NCBI GenBank assembly: GCA_021801705.1
Contig: JAJYXP010000021.1
Span: 1-41,389, forward strand
Source: Pseudomonadota bacterium
Lineage (GTDB): Bacteria; Pseudomonadota; Gammaproteobacteria; Burkholderiales; Sulfuricellaceae
DNA: 41,389 bases
Reading direction: 5' to 3'
A program made the position numbers and the translations under genes. The notes under the pieces are model-generated. The model worked only from the letters and a program-made list of their open reading frames with translations. It had not been told where the DNA came from and ran no database searches. Shown piece after piece: positions 1 to 9,133 of the stretch (the stretch's first letter is position 1; every line of letters begins with the position of its first letter).

Positions 1-1
1 C

Positions 2-97
2 AAACACTATCGCCGAATTTTTAGTCGATTTGAGAAAAAAATGCTCAATTTCATGGGGATGCTGACGTTTGCGGCCTCTCTGCTGTGGTTGCGCTAA
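2..97 (+). mobile_element. 3' end of IS5-family transposase gene (cut by window edge)
   Basis: The reading frame from the window edge to the TAA at 95-97 gives 31 residues: a basic stretch (KHYRRIFSRFEKK) followed by a hydrophobic tail ending FAASLLWLR. That layout, with a final WLR, is what I know from the C-terminus of IS5-group DDE transposases. The rest lies outside the window, so I cannot say whether the element is intact. I see no clear terminal inverted repeat in the 25 nt between this stop and the convergent tamB stop. Family assignment is by recognition of the tail only. Confidence 0.6.
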
Positions 98-122
98 ACA
101 GGCGGCAATACGTCAACAGAAC

Positions 123-3100
123 CTAGTTGAAGGCAAATGTGTAAAACAAATCCACCGCATTGTCGGTGCCGGTCTGGGTGCGCACCGACAGGCGCTTGGT
201 CAGGGTGTAATTGATTTTGACCAGGGTGCCCGTTCCCAGCAGCCCCTGCTCGAAGCTGAGATAGGCTTGCGCAGAGAGCCGCTGGCCCATGGTCAGTACG
301 CTGCTCTCCAATCCGCCCGCGCCGGAGAGTCCGAGTTGGTCCAGCCCTGCGGCATGGGCGATCCTCGATTGCAGTGACACCGATTCGCCCGCGGCCAGGA
401 GCGCGCCCGTTGCCGCTTGCAGAACGTGGAACTCGCTGCCGCCAGTGTTTTCCATGCCATGTCCCAGCACCAGCCAGGACAGTTTTTCGCTGTCCGGCAC
501 GCTGGGGTTGGATACCAGTCTCACTCGCGGCTGCAGGGCTGTTCCGGTCACGGCTACGCCCGCCTCGACAGGCTGGTTCTTGCGCATGGCGATGATGTTG
601 AGCCCTGGATTGTCGATCGGGCCGGAAAAATTCAGAATTCCCCGGTCGATCGCGAGCCGCTGCCCGTAGGCAGAATAGGTGCCCTTGATGACCCGGATGC
701 TGCCGTTGGCCTGGGGCGGTTTCCCGTCGGCGGCGCGTATCCTGATCGCGCCTCCCAACTGGGCGTCCAGCCCCTTGCCCTTGAAGTGGAAGTCATCCCC
801 CATATCGAGTGCGAGGTCCATGCGCGTCCGGTAGGGCGAGGCTTTGGTTTCCCGCTTTTCATCGCGGCCCAGCACGACCACGTCGTCACTCAGGGCCGGG
901 GCATCCGTTTTCGGCAGCTCGATCAGGCCGCGGTCTGCCTTGAGTTTTGCCGTCAGTTGTACTTCTCTGCCTGTTGCGGCGGCATCGACCATGCCGCTCA
1001 ACACGAGATGCCGGTCCGGCCGCGCCAGCACTTCCAGCTTGTTCGCCGTCAGCTTGAGCTGCATGACGGGCACTGCGCCGCCGAGCAACAGGCTGCCCTG
1101 GCCCGTGATCTGCCCTTCACCGGCACGCATCACCCATTGCGTCAGACGGAGCGTGCCCTGCTGCAGCTCGGCGCGCAACTGGCCATCTTTCAGGTACAGG
1201 CCCTGGTCGGGCACTTCCACCTTCAAACCGCTGGCGCTGATCACGCCTGTCAATCCGGGATTCTGCAGCGTGCCATCGGCACGCAACCGGGCACGCACAC
1301 TGCCGTCCATCGAGGTGCCGCTGGTCGGGTCCAGGAACGGGCCCAGCCAGGCAAGCGAAGGAATGGTCGCGTCCGCCTCCAGCCGGACAGCCGTACTTCC
1401 CGCTACCCCCCATGCGCCGTTTTTCCGGGTCATCTCCGTGGCGGCGTTGGCCGAGATCACGCCGAGGGGCGTTCCGGCGGCGTCCAATGTGCCGGTCACG
1501 CGGCTGTTCACGGCTTCCAGCTTGAGGGCAAGCCTGCTCAGGCCAAGATTGGTTCTGGGCTCGGTCGGCATGCTGATGTCGCCGTTTTCACGGGAAATGG
1601 ACAGTGTGCCGTTCACCTGATCGTCTGCAGTTACCGACCAGTGGCCGCCGAAGCGCAGAGAGGTTTCGATGCCGAGGGATGGATCGAGAAGTTTTTGGGC
1701 CTGGGCCAGTGCCAGCTTGTCGAATTGGCCGCGGCTGGTAAATTGCGCCCCCTTGCGGGCAATCTCGTGGATAGAGACGGTGCCATCGGCAAAGCCCAGC
1801 TCCGCATTCCTGAGCCGCCACTGTTCCGGGCCCAGCGCCAACGGTGCCGGAGCCCGCAGAACCACAGGGTAATCGCCCTGGTTGCGGAACTGCCGCAATT
1901 CGCCGGTCCAGCCGTTTTTGTCGTTCCAGCCGCCCGCCAGCTCGGCGTGCATATCCAATGCCGGGTTATGGGCATGCAATGTCAAAACATGGCCGCCGCG
2001 CCGTCCACGCCCGGCCGCGCTCGCCTTGTCCAGCCTGAATCCGTTGGAGCGGTAACCGTCGATCTCGGCGTTCAGCGCGAGCGTCCCTTCCAGGCCCTTA
2101 TCCAGCCGGCCGCTTGCCCGCACCCGCTGCACCTGGTGCTGCGCGGTCCAGCGCAGTTGCCGGCCGCTAAGCTCGAAGCTGCCGGAGGGTTGATCCGGGG
2201 TGCCCTCCAGCGTGCCTGTCGCCTGCGCTTGCCCGCCGAATTCCGGGCCGATGACGGACAGTTTGTCTGCCTTGAGGCGCCACTCCAGGCGGTCCCCCGC
2301 CCGGCCGAAGGCGCCGCTGGCGGTAAGACGGTTTTGCGCCAGCCGTGCTTCCACGGCGCTGTCCCAGATCCGTTCGGAAGAGGCGTGGACTTTCCCTTTT
2401 GCCGAGAGCGGGTGGCCGCGAAACTGGCTGTCGCTCAGCGAAAAGTCGATTGCCGCCTGCCACTGCGGTGACAAACGGCCGCTGGCAGCGAACCGGCCAT
2501 TGATTGCCGCCGCCGGGTATTCGCCGAAATCGGCAGGGTTGAAGCGCTTGATCGCCCCCTCGGCCTTGAAGGCTTTGTCCCCGGCGAGCGCCATGCCGCC
2601 GCTCAGTTGCAGCTCGCTGGCATAGGCACGGATAGTGGCCGTCTTGAGCTCCAGTTGCCGGGCTGCCTGGCGTGCGTCCAGCCGGATTTCGTAGTGGCGC
2701 TGCCTGAGGTCTGCGTAGATCCGCTGGGCTTCCTCTTCCGCATCGATGCGGACCTTGCCGGCGAGCTGCGTCGGTTTGAGCTTGGACTGTACGCCCTGCA
2801 GATTGAAGTTTCGGGTCGCCAAATCCAGCCCGAGGCGGCGTCCCTTGACCTCGGCGCCGCCCGTAAACTGGCCTCCTTCCCCAAGATCCAGATGCAACTG
2901 CGTGAAGCCCAGGTCGTCCAGCTTGCCGGTGAAGCCGGCAGCCGCTGTTTTCAGGGGCAGGCGCGCCTGGTCGATGGCGCCGGGAATCCGGTTTTCCACC
3001 CGCAGGCGGCCCTGAAAGGTATCCGCTGCGCTGCCCCGTAAACTGAGCGCCATGCCGATATCGGCAGCAGGCCAGCCGGCATCCAGCCATGCCGGGTCCA

Positions 3101-3884
3101 GATGCCGCCCATGCAGGCTGGCCTGCTGCAGAAAGACCGGCTCGAACGGCAGCCATACCGATTCCATCTCCGCCTCCATGCGGCCGGCGGTGGCGGTCGC
3201 GGAGGCTGCCAGTTTCTGGAGTGAGCCTTTGAGCGTAACCCGGGCGGCGTAGGGGTGGCTGCCTTCCTTTTTCTGCAGCGAGATTTGGCCGTCCAGCGCG
3301 AACGGGCGTGATTCCCCCAGGTCCAGGCCCGCCTTCGCGGCTCCCCATGGCGTAGCGGCGCGATCCAGGGACAAGCGGTAGCGGCCTGCGCCATAGCTCA
3401 AGCTGGCCAGCAGATCCTGCAGTTCATGGCGGCTGTCCTGGTTTTGTATTTCAAGCCGGGCCACGGACAGGGCCGGGATTTCCACGCCGACCGGCAGGTG
3501 CAGGGAAACGGGCAGACGCAGCGGCTCCGCACTTGGTTTTTTGAGTTCTATCCGCAACGACCGGAGCGCTGCCTGGTGCAGCCGCACCTGGCGCTGAAGC
3601 AGGAGCAGGCGCGGCGACCAGTCCAGGGCTAGCCCGTGCAGCTCGATCCGCCGTTCCGGCGTCTCCCAGCTCAGCCTGGCAATGCGCAAAGGGCCATAGA
3701 GCGAGCCTTGCACGCCCTCTATGGCAAGCTGTCCCTTGCTGGCTGAAACCGCCTGCCCGGCGGCCCAGCGCGCAACGCTTTCCCGCCCCGCGAGGCCAAG
3801 CAGCGCCGCCAGGATAGCCGCGACAGCCAGTGCCGCCAGTGCGAGAGCCCGCTGCCTTGTGATGAAAGGTCTCTTGGGCGCCAT
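123..3884 (-). CDS. tamB: TamB, inner-membrane-anchored translocation/lipid-transport protein
   Basis: 1253 residues, the usual size for TamB (DUF490). An uncleaved N-terminal membrane anchor lies at about residues 10-32 (Ala/Leu-rich after a basic start). A very long periplasmic region of repeating beta-strand, AsmA-like character follows. The C-terminal DUF490 domain, about residues 900-1253, ends in the aromatic tail DLFYTFAFN. TamB spans the periplasm and partners TamA in outer-membrane protein assembly and, in more recent work on the family, anterograde phospholipid transport. Its ATG overlaps the tamA stop by one base (TGATG at 3884), so the two are probably translationally coupled. Its stop converges with the IS5-like fragment. 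Confidence 0.95.
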   Translation of the reverse strand: MAPKRPFITRQRALALAALAVAAILAALLGLAGRESVARWAAGQAVSASKGQLAIEGVQGSLYGPLRIARLSWETPERRIELHGLALDWSPRLLLLQRQVRLHQAALRSLRIELKKPSAEPLRLPVSLHLPVGVEIPALSVARLEIQNQDSRHELQDLLASLSYGAGRYRLSLDRAATPWGAAKAGLDLGESRPFALDGQISLQKKEGSHPYAARVTLKGSLQKLAASATATAGRMEAEMESVWLPFEPVFLQQASLHGRHLDPAWLDAGWPAADIGMALSLRGSAADTFQGRLRVENRIPGAIDQARLPLKTAAAGFTGKLDDLGFTQLHLDLGEGGQFTGGAEVKGRRLGLDLATRNFNLQGVQSKLKPTQLAGKVRIDAEEEAQRIYADLRQRHYEIRLDARQAARQLELKTATIRAYASELQLSGGMALAGDKAFKAEGAIKRFNPADFGEYPAAAINGRFAASGRLSPQWQAAIDFSLSDSQFRGHPLSAKGKVHASSERIWDSAVEARLAQNRLTASGAFGRAGDRLEWRLKADKLSVIGPEFGGQAQATGTLEGTPDQPSGSFELSGRQLRWTAQHQVQRVRASGRLDKGLEGTLALNAEIDGYRSNGFRLDKASAAGRGRRGGHVLTLHAHNPALDMHAELAGGWNDKNGWTGELRQFRNQGDYPVVLRAPAPLALGPEQWRLRNAELGFADGTVSIHEIARKGAQFTSRGQFDKLALAQAQKLLDPSLGIETSLRFGGHWSVTADDQVNGTLSISRENGDISMPTEPRTNLGLSRLALKLEAVNSRVTGTLDAAGTPLGVISANAATEMTRKNGAWGVAGSTAVRLEADATIPSLAWLGPFLDPTSGTSMDGSVRARLRADGTLQNPGLTGVISASGLKVEVPDQGLYLKDGQLRAELQQGTLRLTQWVMRAGEGQITGQGSLLLGGAVPVMQLKLTANKLEVLARPDRHLVLSGMVDAAATGREVQLTAKLKADRGLIELPKTDAPALSDDVVVLGRDEKRETKASPYRTRMDLALDMGDDFHFKGKGLDAQLGGAIRIRAADGKPPQANGSIRVIKGTYSAYGQRLAIDRGILNFSGPIDNPGLNIIAMRKNQPVEAGVAVTGTALQPRVRLVSNPSVPDSEKLSWLVLGHGMENTGGSEFHVLQAATGALLAAGESVSLQSRIAHAAGLDQLGLSGAGGLESSVLTMGQRLSAQAYLSFEQGLLGTGTLVKINYTLTKRLSVRTQTGTDNAVDLFYTFAFN

Positions 3885-5641
3885 CAGAAAGTAAACCCGA
3901 CAGAAAAATGCAGGCGTAGCTTTTCGACATCCTTGCCGTAGGCGATGTCGAGATTAAGCGGGCCGACCGGGCTCTTCCAGCGCACGCCGGCCCCATAACC
4001 CTGGACCGCCTTGAATTCTTTCACCTCGTCCACTGCATTGCCGGCGTCGAAAAATAGCGCAGCGCCCCACTTGGGCATCACCCAGTGCACATATTCGGCA
4101 CTGGCCACCCCGAGATAACGCCCGCCGACAACGGCAGCCCCCTGTTTCAGGCCGAGGCTCTGGTAGGCGTAGCCGCGCACCGACTGATCGCCGCCGGTGC
4201 GAAACAGGAAGTCGGAGGGAATGCCATCCCGGCTGGCTGCCGCCACCATGCCCGCCTCGACGCGGAGTATCAGGGAGTCCCTGGCGCCAAGGGGATGGAA
4301 ATAGACCAGCCGCCCGTAGCCGCGCCCGAAATCCTGGTCCGACAGCAGCGCCTTCGCGCCACCGCCGATCTGCGCGTTGAACAGATAGCCACGGGTGGGG
4401 TAGAGCAGGTTGTCGACATCGCGCTTGGTCCATGAGTAGTTCAGGGTCAGGGCCTTGTTGAGCTTGCTCTCCACCCCGGAAACCTCCTGCCGTTCGGCCT
4501 GATATTGCATCGCCAGGGCGGTTTCTATCTTGCCCGTCACCCGGCTGCGCTTGGCGCCGAACCCGATCTTGCGCGTCACTTCGCCCTCGATGTCGGTGCT
4601 TTCCAGCAATGCATTGATGCTGTCGCGGTATCCCGCCTCGGTGAGGGGGAATTGCACTTCGCCGTTCAGGCCCTGTTTCTTGGTTTCCAGCTTGAGCGTG
4701 CTACTCAGGCGCCATGCCCGGTCGAAAAAGTTCAGGTCGCGGTAGTCTATTTGGGCCCGTGCCCCGGTGTTGGTGCTTGCCCCGACGCCAAATCCCAGTT
4801 TCCGGGACGGGTTTTCGGTCACTTCAACCCGGACGGGCACGCGTTCGGGATGCGCCGGATCGGTCTCGGCAGTGACCAGGGCCGAACTGAAATACAAACT
4901 GTCCTGCAGCCGCTGCTGAAAGTCGAGCAGCTTGCTCTGGGCATAGGGCGCACCCGGCTCGACGGTGCTGAGGCGCTCGACTATGCTGCGGGGATAGCGC
5001 TTCAGTCCGCTGAGTTCAAGGCCGCCGAAGGTGAAAGCAGGGCCGCTGTCGATAGCGACTTCCAGCGCAACCTGGTTGGTTTCCGGGTCGACCGTGGCCT
5101 GGCTGAAACTGATCCCGGCGCTCGGGTAACGCTCGATCAGCACTTTCTGGAGCGCACCGCGCTTGGCCGCCTCCCAGTCCTGCTGGCGAAAAACGGCGCC
5201 CGGATTGAGCGGCCATTGCTCCTGGATTTTCGTCAAGCGCGCGGCATTTTCGCTTGAGCCGTCCGCAAAGGGCCCTTCCACGCGCAGAGCCAGTGAGCTC
5301 ACGCGCGCCGGTTCACCCGGCACAACCGAAAAGCGCGCCACCCAGCCGCCGGATTTTTCCGCCAGATCGGATTCGATCCGGGGAGAGAAAAATCCCTCGG
5401 TTGAAATCAACTCGCGGATCTCGTCCGGAGTGCGTTTGAAAAGCCGCCGCAACTGATCCGTGTTCATGCGCGGGTTGTCCCGCCAACGGTAAATTTCCAG
5501 GTTCTGTTGCAGCATTGTTTTATATCGTTCCGGAGCGTCCAGTTCGATTTCATAGCGGAACGGGCCTGCGCGCACCAGGCCAGAGAAAGAGAATAGGAGC
5601 AGCGCGGCAAGAAGAAAACTGCGGAACATCCGTGGAGCCAT
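3884..5641 (-). CDS. tamA: TamA, outer-membrane Omp85-family protein
   Basis: 585 residues from the ATG at 5641, chosen because it is preceded by GAGG at good spacing and starts a clean signal peptide (MAPRMFRSFLLAALLLFSFS, cleavage near residue 25). An in-frame ATG 24 codons upstream would bury the signal. POTRA domains fill about residues 26-265, and a 16-strand barrel the rest. The Omp85 loop-6 VRGY motif is near residue 490, and the protein ends in Phe, as expected for a beta-signal recognised by the BAM complex. It forms the TAM complex with the downstream, overlapping tamB. Confidence 0.95.
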   Translation of the reverse strand: MAPRMFRSFLLAALLLFSFSGLVRAGPFRYEIELDAPERYKTMLQQNLEIYRWRDNPRMNTDQLRRLFKRTPDEIRELISTEGFFSPRIESDLAEKSGGWVARFSVVPGEPARVSSLALRVEGPFADGSSENAARLTKIQEQWPLNPGAVFRQQDWEAAKRGALQKVLIERYPSAGISFSQATVDPETNQVALEVAIDSGPAFTFGGLELSGLKRYPRSIVERLSTVEPGAPYAQSKLLDFQQRLQDSLYFSSALVTAETDPAHPERVPVRVEVTENPSRKLGFGVGASTNTGARAQIDYRDLNFFDRAWRLSSTLKLETKKQGLNGEVQFPLTEAGYRDSINALLESTDIEGEVTRKIGFGAKRSRVTGKIETALAMQYQAERQEVSGVESKLNKALTLNYSWTKRDVDNLLYPTRGYLFNAQIGGGAKALLSDQDFGRGYGRLVYFHPLGARDSLILRVEAGMVAAASRDGIPSDFLFRTGGDQSVRGYAYQSLGLKQGAAVVGGRYLGVASAEYVHWVMPKWGAALFFDAGNAVDEVKEFKAVQGYGAGVRWKSPVGPLNLDIAYGKDVEKLRLHFSVGFTF

Positions 5642-5721
5642 GTATCCTCGTTCGATGGATTGTAAAATCGGCGTGGACCTTGGAGCGGGGGGGCGGAACA
5701 AATTAAACTCCATGGACTCTA

Positions 5722-5749
5722 TTGCACATACACTTTTTTACATTATAAC
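5722..5749 (+). promoter_or_regulatory. Putative sigma-70 promoter for the LapA-domain gene
   Basis: TTGCAC at 5722-5727 and TATAAC at 5744-5749 are separated by 16 nt and lie about 80 nt before the ATG at 5828. The region is AT-rich compared with its surroundings. The complementary strand also reads TATAAT here, so the site may serve tamA as well. Sequence match only. Confidence 0.45.
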
Positions 5750-5827
5750 GATCCAAATATGGGATGCTGCCGCTTCCTTAAGCGTTTTGGTGAGTTGTTC
5801 GTGTCTTTCGGAAAAGGAGCGCTATCC

Positions 5828-6157
5828 ATGTTGAGGATCTTGGTACCTGTGCTGGTGGTGTTGGCGGTGGTTTTTGCGCTGCAGAATATGGCGCCCGTAT
5901 CGTTGACTTTCATTGTCTGGCAATTTCAATCTCCCCTTGCATTTGTCCTGCTGGGCGCGCTTGGGGCGGGACTGCTCATCGCGGCGCTGGCTTTCATGCC
6001 GTCAGTCGTGCGAGGTAAGTTCGCCATATCCGCCAGCAAAAAGCATGTCAGCGACCTCGAGCAGAAATTGGAGGCAAGCAGCAGGCAGAGGAAGCCAGAG
6101 AAGTCGGTGATCATCGAGAACGAGGCCGACAACTCGAAAACTGGCGACAACCGTTAA
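5828..6157 (+). CDS. LapA-domain (DUF1049) small membrane protein
   Basis: 109 residues. The ATG at 5828 is chosen over one at 5759 because GGAG sits 9 nt upstream and the protein then opens directly with a transmembrane helix (MLRILVPVLVVLAVVFAL). This is followed by the QNMAPVSLTF strand and a second helix (about residues 38-60), the standard lipopolysaccharide assembly protein A fold. The C-terminal third is a charged cytoplasmic coiled segment. LapA normally works with LapB in controlling LPS synthesis and usually sits beside rpsA/ihfB/lapB; here it stands alone, so its role is less certain. Confidence 0.85.
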   Translation: MLRILVPVLVVLAVVFALQNMAPVSLTFIVWQFQSPLAFVLLGALGAGLLIAALAFMPSVVRGKFAISASKKHVSDLEQKLEASSRQRKPEKSVIIENEADNSKTGDNR

Positions 6158-6672
6158 ATTAGTCGGGTATCCGTTTCCCATGATTGATTTTTGTTTTTGT
6201 TATCACATGGCCAAAACGAATTTTGTGATTGGAGGTCGCAAAGCGACCCGAACCAGCCGGTCGCTCTCCTCCGAAGCGGACGTTCAACGTTCAAATTGAG
6301 GGGCTGGCCGATTACAAACCTGGCCGAAGCTCCGGAAGTTAAAATTACCACCGCCTGTAAAAAAGCCACTTACCGGCCAGCCCCGCTCGAATGCAGGTCA
6401 AGGCCGGCAATGTTTGATTATTAGACCCCGTGCTCTCGCGGAGCACCTGCCTAAGGCGGTCGACCGCTACAATGAATATCATGCCCTCATTGTGCAGCTC
6501 GGCAAGAATGTAGTCGACCCAAGCCCCGTTGTGGCGAGTGTCCCTTGGCGGGGGTCTGCAAGCACAACCACGAATAAGAGCCTGTTTCAGTGGGCTGGCG
6601 ATCGCGGTCAGATCGGGTACGCCGGACCGTTCGGGCAAGCTCAGAGTCCTGCTCAGGTGCGGCATTCCGAGG
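6158..6672. other. Decayed intergenic region without a convincing gene
   Basis: About 515 nt with no reading frame that resembles a protein I know. It holds a small hairpin (GGTCGC AAA GCGACC, near 6226-6240). The composition is mixed: AT-rich near 6180-6215 and GC-rich after 6540. A minus-strand frame of 106 codons (6345-6665) exists but has no Shine-Dalgarno and no recognisable domain. The region lies between an orphan lapA and a frameshifted gene, which fits a degraded accessory segment. Confidence 0.4.
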
Positions 6673-6901
6673 CTACTCGGGACGCATCTCGCCTCTGCGC
6701 ATCCAGATGCCCCGTTCTTCGCAATGCAGCAGCTCGCTGCCGCTCAGCACGGATTGGCCAATCGGGTAGGCCACATCGTTGAAATAACAGGCGCCCGCTT
6801 CGAGTTCCGAGTCGAGCGAGATCTCCTCATACTCATCGAAGATCGGAGATGTTTTGAGTTCGGGATCCGGGGCGCCGACCCGGGGGGGGATGACCAGTCA
6901 T
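6673..6901 (-). pseudogene. Frameshifted DUF1496-like small cysteine protein
   Basis: A perfect AGGAGG (6912-6907) stands 5 nt before an ATG at 6901, but the frame it opens runs into a run of eight cytosines (G8 on the plus strand, 6882-6889) and ends early near 6833. One base fewer in that run would join the start to a 75-residue frame ending at the TAG 6675-6673. Its second half reads GACYFNDVAYPIGQSVL, then LLHCEERGIWMRR, a Cys-Tyr-aromatic...Cys pattern resembling DUF1496 (YnjH-like) proteins. It may be a real pseudogene, a phase-variable homopolymer switch or a sequencing error. The family call is tentative. Confidence 0.55.
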
Positions 6902-7047
6902 CTCTGCCTCCTGTATGTGAGGTCTGCGGTTCTGCGCAGACAATAGACAACCGCATCCTGATCTGTCGCAAGCTACAGTGGCTGGACTCGGTTGCCGTGA
7001 ATCCGGTGCGAGCGGCCTTTCAGCGGCAGGGGCCACCCGCGCCCGCG

Positions 7048-7416
7048 TTATTCCTTGGGCGGTGCTTCCAGGGGCTCCATACTCTCAACCTGGGGTATGC
7101 CTTTTCGCGGATGCTGCTTGATGATCCGCTTCAGCGCATCGTCCTCCCGGAAGCCGTGGACGCCGCTCTCCTGCATCCCGAATGCCGTCGTCTCGACCAG
7201 TTCGGGCGGTTGCGGCTCGGCCTTCCCCCCGAAAAGTTCAGCTTCTGCCGCAAGCCAGTCGTCAAGATCATGACCCGGGACAGGGGCACGCTGCACGTAC
7301 CGAAAATAGGCGGCCTCCCGAATCATGCGCTCGCGTTGCCCGGGGCTGATACCTCCTTCCGGAGGAACGTTAGAGCGGCCTCTTGGAGTAACCAGCGCAC
7401 TTGTCTTTTTAGCCAT
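7048..7416 (-). CDS. DUF2934 domain-containing protein
   Basis: 122 residues starting MAKKTSALVTPRG. The stretch RERMIREAAYFRYV, followed by GHDLDDWLAAEAEL at about residues 27-61, matches the short DUF2934 pattern (an aromatic-rich helix, then DWxxAExEL). The rest is low-complexity, Pro/Glu-rich and probably disordered. The function of the family is unknown. It sits upstream of the frameshifted small gene, same strand, about 145 nt apart. Confidence 0.8.
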   Translation of the reverse strand: MAKKTSALVTPRGRSNVPPEGGISPGQRERMIREAAYFRYVQRAPVPGHDLDDWLAAEAELFGGKAEPQPPELVETTAFGMQESGVHGFREDDALKRIIKQHPRKGIPQVESMEPLEAPPKE

Positions 7417-7499
7417 TCTTGCCTCTCCCGTAGTTGATCAGTGAGATGAGATCTCAACAATCATAGTGTAGATCATAAAAAGCATAACCTTGCGCATCT

Positions 7500-8153
7500 T
7501 CAATTGCCGCGCCGGACTGTGCTTGGACCTTTGCGAACGCTTTTTTTCAGCACGTGATGGGTCGGCAGATAGACGCACAAAGGGAACAGCATCATGAGCA
7601 AGGCAAGATACCCGGTGGCGGGGAGCAAGGTCTGAGGCTGCTCGCCCCATCCGAACACCCAGTTGATGTTTTTGGCGGGGTCGGTAAGCAGGAAGGAAAC
7701 CGGCAGCACCACCCAGCACAGCGCCGTGGTCGCAAGCAGGGCGCGCCGGTCGTAGCCGAGCCGATGGAGCAGCCACAGGAGCAGTAGCGGCAGGAACACG
7801 TGGAACGAGGACAGCGCCCGCAACCACAGCGGCCGCGCGGGGTCGAACATGTAAGCGGTGGCGTCCAGGCCGATCACGTCACGGCCGACGATCAAGCGGG
7901 TGAAGAAATCCAGGTTCCACGCCAGCTCCGGCAGCAGCACCGCCACCGCCATCGTGCTGGCGAGCAGCCGGCTTTCGCGCCATAGGGCGACTACCGTGCC
8001 CAGGAGCGCAATGTCGCTGGCCCACAGGAAATTGGCCGGGCCGTAGTGCACCCAATACGCCGGCACCAGCACGCCGACGAACAGGGTATAAGCAAGCTTG
8101 ATCCAGAGCGGGATCATCCGCTGCGCGGCAACGCCGGCAATTGCGCTTTTCAT
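7500..8153 (-). CDS. Uncharacterised polytopic membrane protein
   Basis: 217 residues with about six hydrophobic segments (near residues 15-35, 43-62, 65-85, 110-132, 140-158 and 180-200) and an Arg/Lys-rich C-terminus, so probably an inner-membrane protein. I recognise no catalytic motif; short polar patches such as HYGPANFLWASD and DPAKNINWVFGWGEQPQ lie between helices. The ATG at 8153 overlaps the TGA of the upstream alpha/beta hydrolase by 4 nt (ATGA), which implies co-translation and perhaps a shared pathway on a membrane lipid or small ester. Function unknown. Confidence 0.8.
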   Translation of the reverse strand: MKSAIAGVAAQRMIPLWIKLAYTLFVGVLVPAYWVHYGPANFLWASDIALLGTVVALWRESRLLASTMAVAVLLPELAWNLDFFTRLIVGRDVIGLDATAYMFDPARPLWLRALSSFHVFLPLLLLWLLHRLGYDRRALLATTALCWVVLPVSFLLTDPAKNINWVFGWGEQPQTLLPATGYLALLMMLFPLCVYLPTHHVLKKSVRKGPSTVRRGN

Positions 8154-8983
8154 CGCCCAAGAAAATCCGCTACCGCCTCAAACCGGCGGCGGTGAATCTC
8201 GGCGCTGGCATCCTGGAACGGATGTGCAAAGTCCCGCTGCCTCAGGAGGGTTGCACCGCAGTGCTGCGCGGCATCCAGCAATTCTTGCGCCTCCCCGGGC
8301 GGTACCACAAGGTCACGTTCGCCCGCGATGATCTTGATGCGGGAGCAATCCGCAGGCAAATGCCCGACCGGATCATAGCTTGCCGGGCAACCCAGCGGAG
8401 AAATGCGGCTCGGCGTGGAGTCGACGACCATGGCGTGGTACTGGCCAGCCGCCCCCACGGCGTTCAACAGGATGACGCCGCCCATGGACATCCCATAAAG
8501 AAGGCTGCGCGGGTAGCCCAGTGTGTTCAAATGCGTCACGATCTCGCGGTAATCGGAGACGATGGCCATGAGTCGGCTGGCGCCGCCGGACAGGCCATAG
8601 CCGCGGTAGTCATACACGTAGACGTCGTAGCCGAGATCGCGGAAATATTGCAACTCGCCCATGATCTGACCAGCGAGCATGGCATTGCCCGGCGCCACCA
8701 GCAGATATCCCCTGGGCTTGCGGCTGATCAGCTTGTAGCCGCCCAGTTCCCGTCCGTCGCGGGTCTTGAAAGCCAGGCGCTCGATGTTCGGGATGCCGGC
8801 AAGACGCCGGGCGCCGGCTGCGCCGGCCACGCGCCGGAATAGCCAGAAGGCCAGCGGCTCGCGCATCGCCCCGCACACGCTGATTTCGAGGTCGGGCCCG
8901 GCCGCCATCACCTCAGCCATCCCGCCGCCACCCGTCAGCAATGCCAATACCCCCAGCCACGCCAGTCGCCGCCGCAAAGGCAT
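8150..8983 (-). CDS. Alpha/beta hydrolase, exported or membrane-anchored
   Basis: 277 residues from the ATG at 8983; an upstream in-frame ATG at 9046 would add 21 non-signal-like residues. The N-terminus (MPLRRRLAWLGVLALLTGGG) looks like a signal peptide or anchor. The nucleophile elbow GMSMGG places Ser near residue 166. Likely partners are Asp in GERDLVVPP (about 224) and His in DFAHPF (about 254), completing a serine-hydrolase triad. The oxyanion region reads APGNAM rather than the common HGxx. Substrate unknown. The stop overlaps the start of the membrane protein gene. The start is uncertain, since no good Shine-Dalgarno is visible. Confidence 0.8.
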   Translation of the reverse strand: MPLRRRLAWLGVLALLTGGGGMAEVMAAGPDLEISVCGAMREPLAFWLFRRVAGAAGARRLAGIPNIERLAFKTRDGRELGGYKLISRKPRGYLLVAPGNAMLAGQIMGELQYFRDLGYDVYVYDYRGYGLSGGASRLMAIVSDYREIVTHLNTLGYPRSLLYGMSMGGVILLNAVGAAGQYHAMVVDSTPSRISPLGCPASYDPVGHLPADCSRIKIIAGERDLVVPPGEAQELLDAAQHCGATLLRQRDFAHPFQDASAEIHRRRFEAVADFLGR

Positions 8984-8987
8984 GGGA

Positions 8988-9122
8988 TTAGGCCGCACCT
9001 GTCCTCGACGCAGCGGCCTGCGCCAGTTGCATACGGCGCATTCCATTCACCAGTTGCGCGAGGATTGGCACCGATCCCGGCCAGATACCCGGTTCCGGGC
9101 GGATTTTCATCAGCGCCTTCAT
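8988..9122 (-). CDS. Possible 44-residue small protein
   Basis: A frame from ATG 9122 (MKALMKIRPEPGIWPGSVPI...) runs to a TAA at 8990-8988. That stop is 4 nt upstream of the chosen start of the alpha/beta hydrolase, an arrangement that would allow coupled translation. It starts 11 nt after the cytochrome stop. There is no strong ribosome site and no family I recognise. It may be only the leader of the hydrolase message. Confidence 0.25.
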   Translation of the reverse strand: MKALMKIRPEPGIWPGSVPILAQLVNGMRRMQLAQAAASRTGAA

Positions 9123-9133
9123 CCGGCGACCCA

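Noticed and set aside
417-2471. 684-codon plus-strand open frame
   Set aside because: It lies wholly antisense to tamB, which has clear family features; the frame is open because of GC-rich codon bias.
6345-6665. 106-codon minus-strand frame after the DUF1496-like remnant
   Set aside because: No ribosome site, no family resemblance and opposite frames of similar length in the same DNA. Kept only as part of the uncharacterised region.
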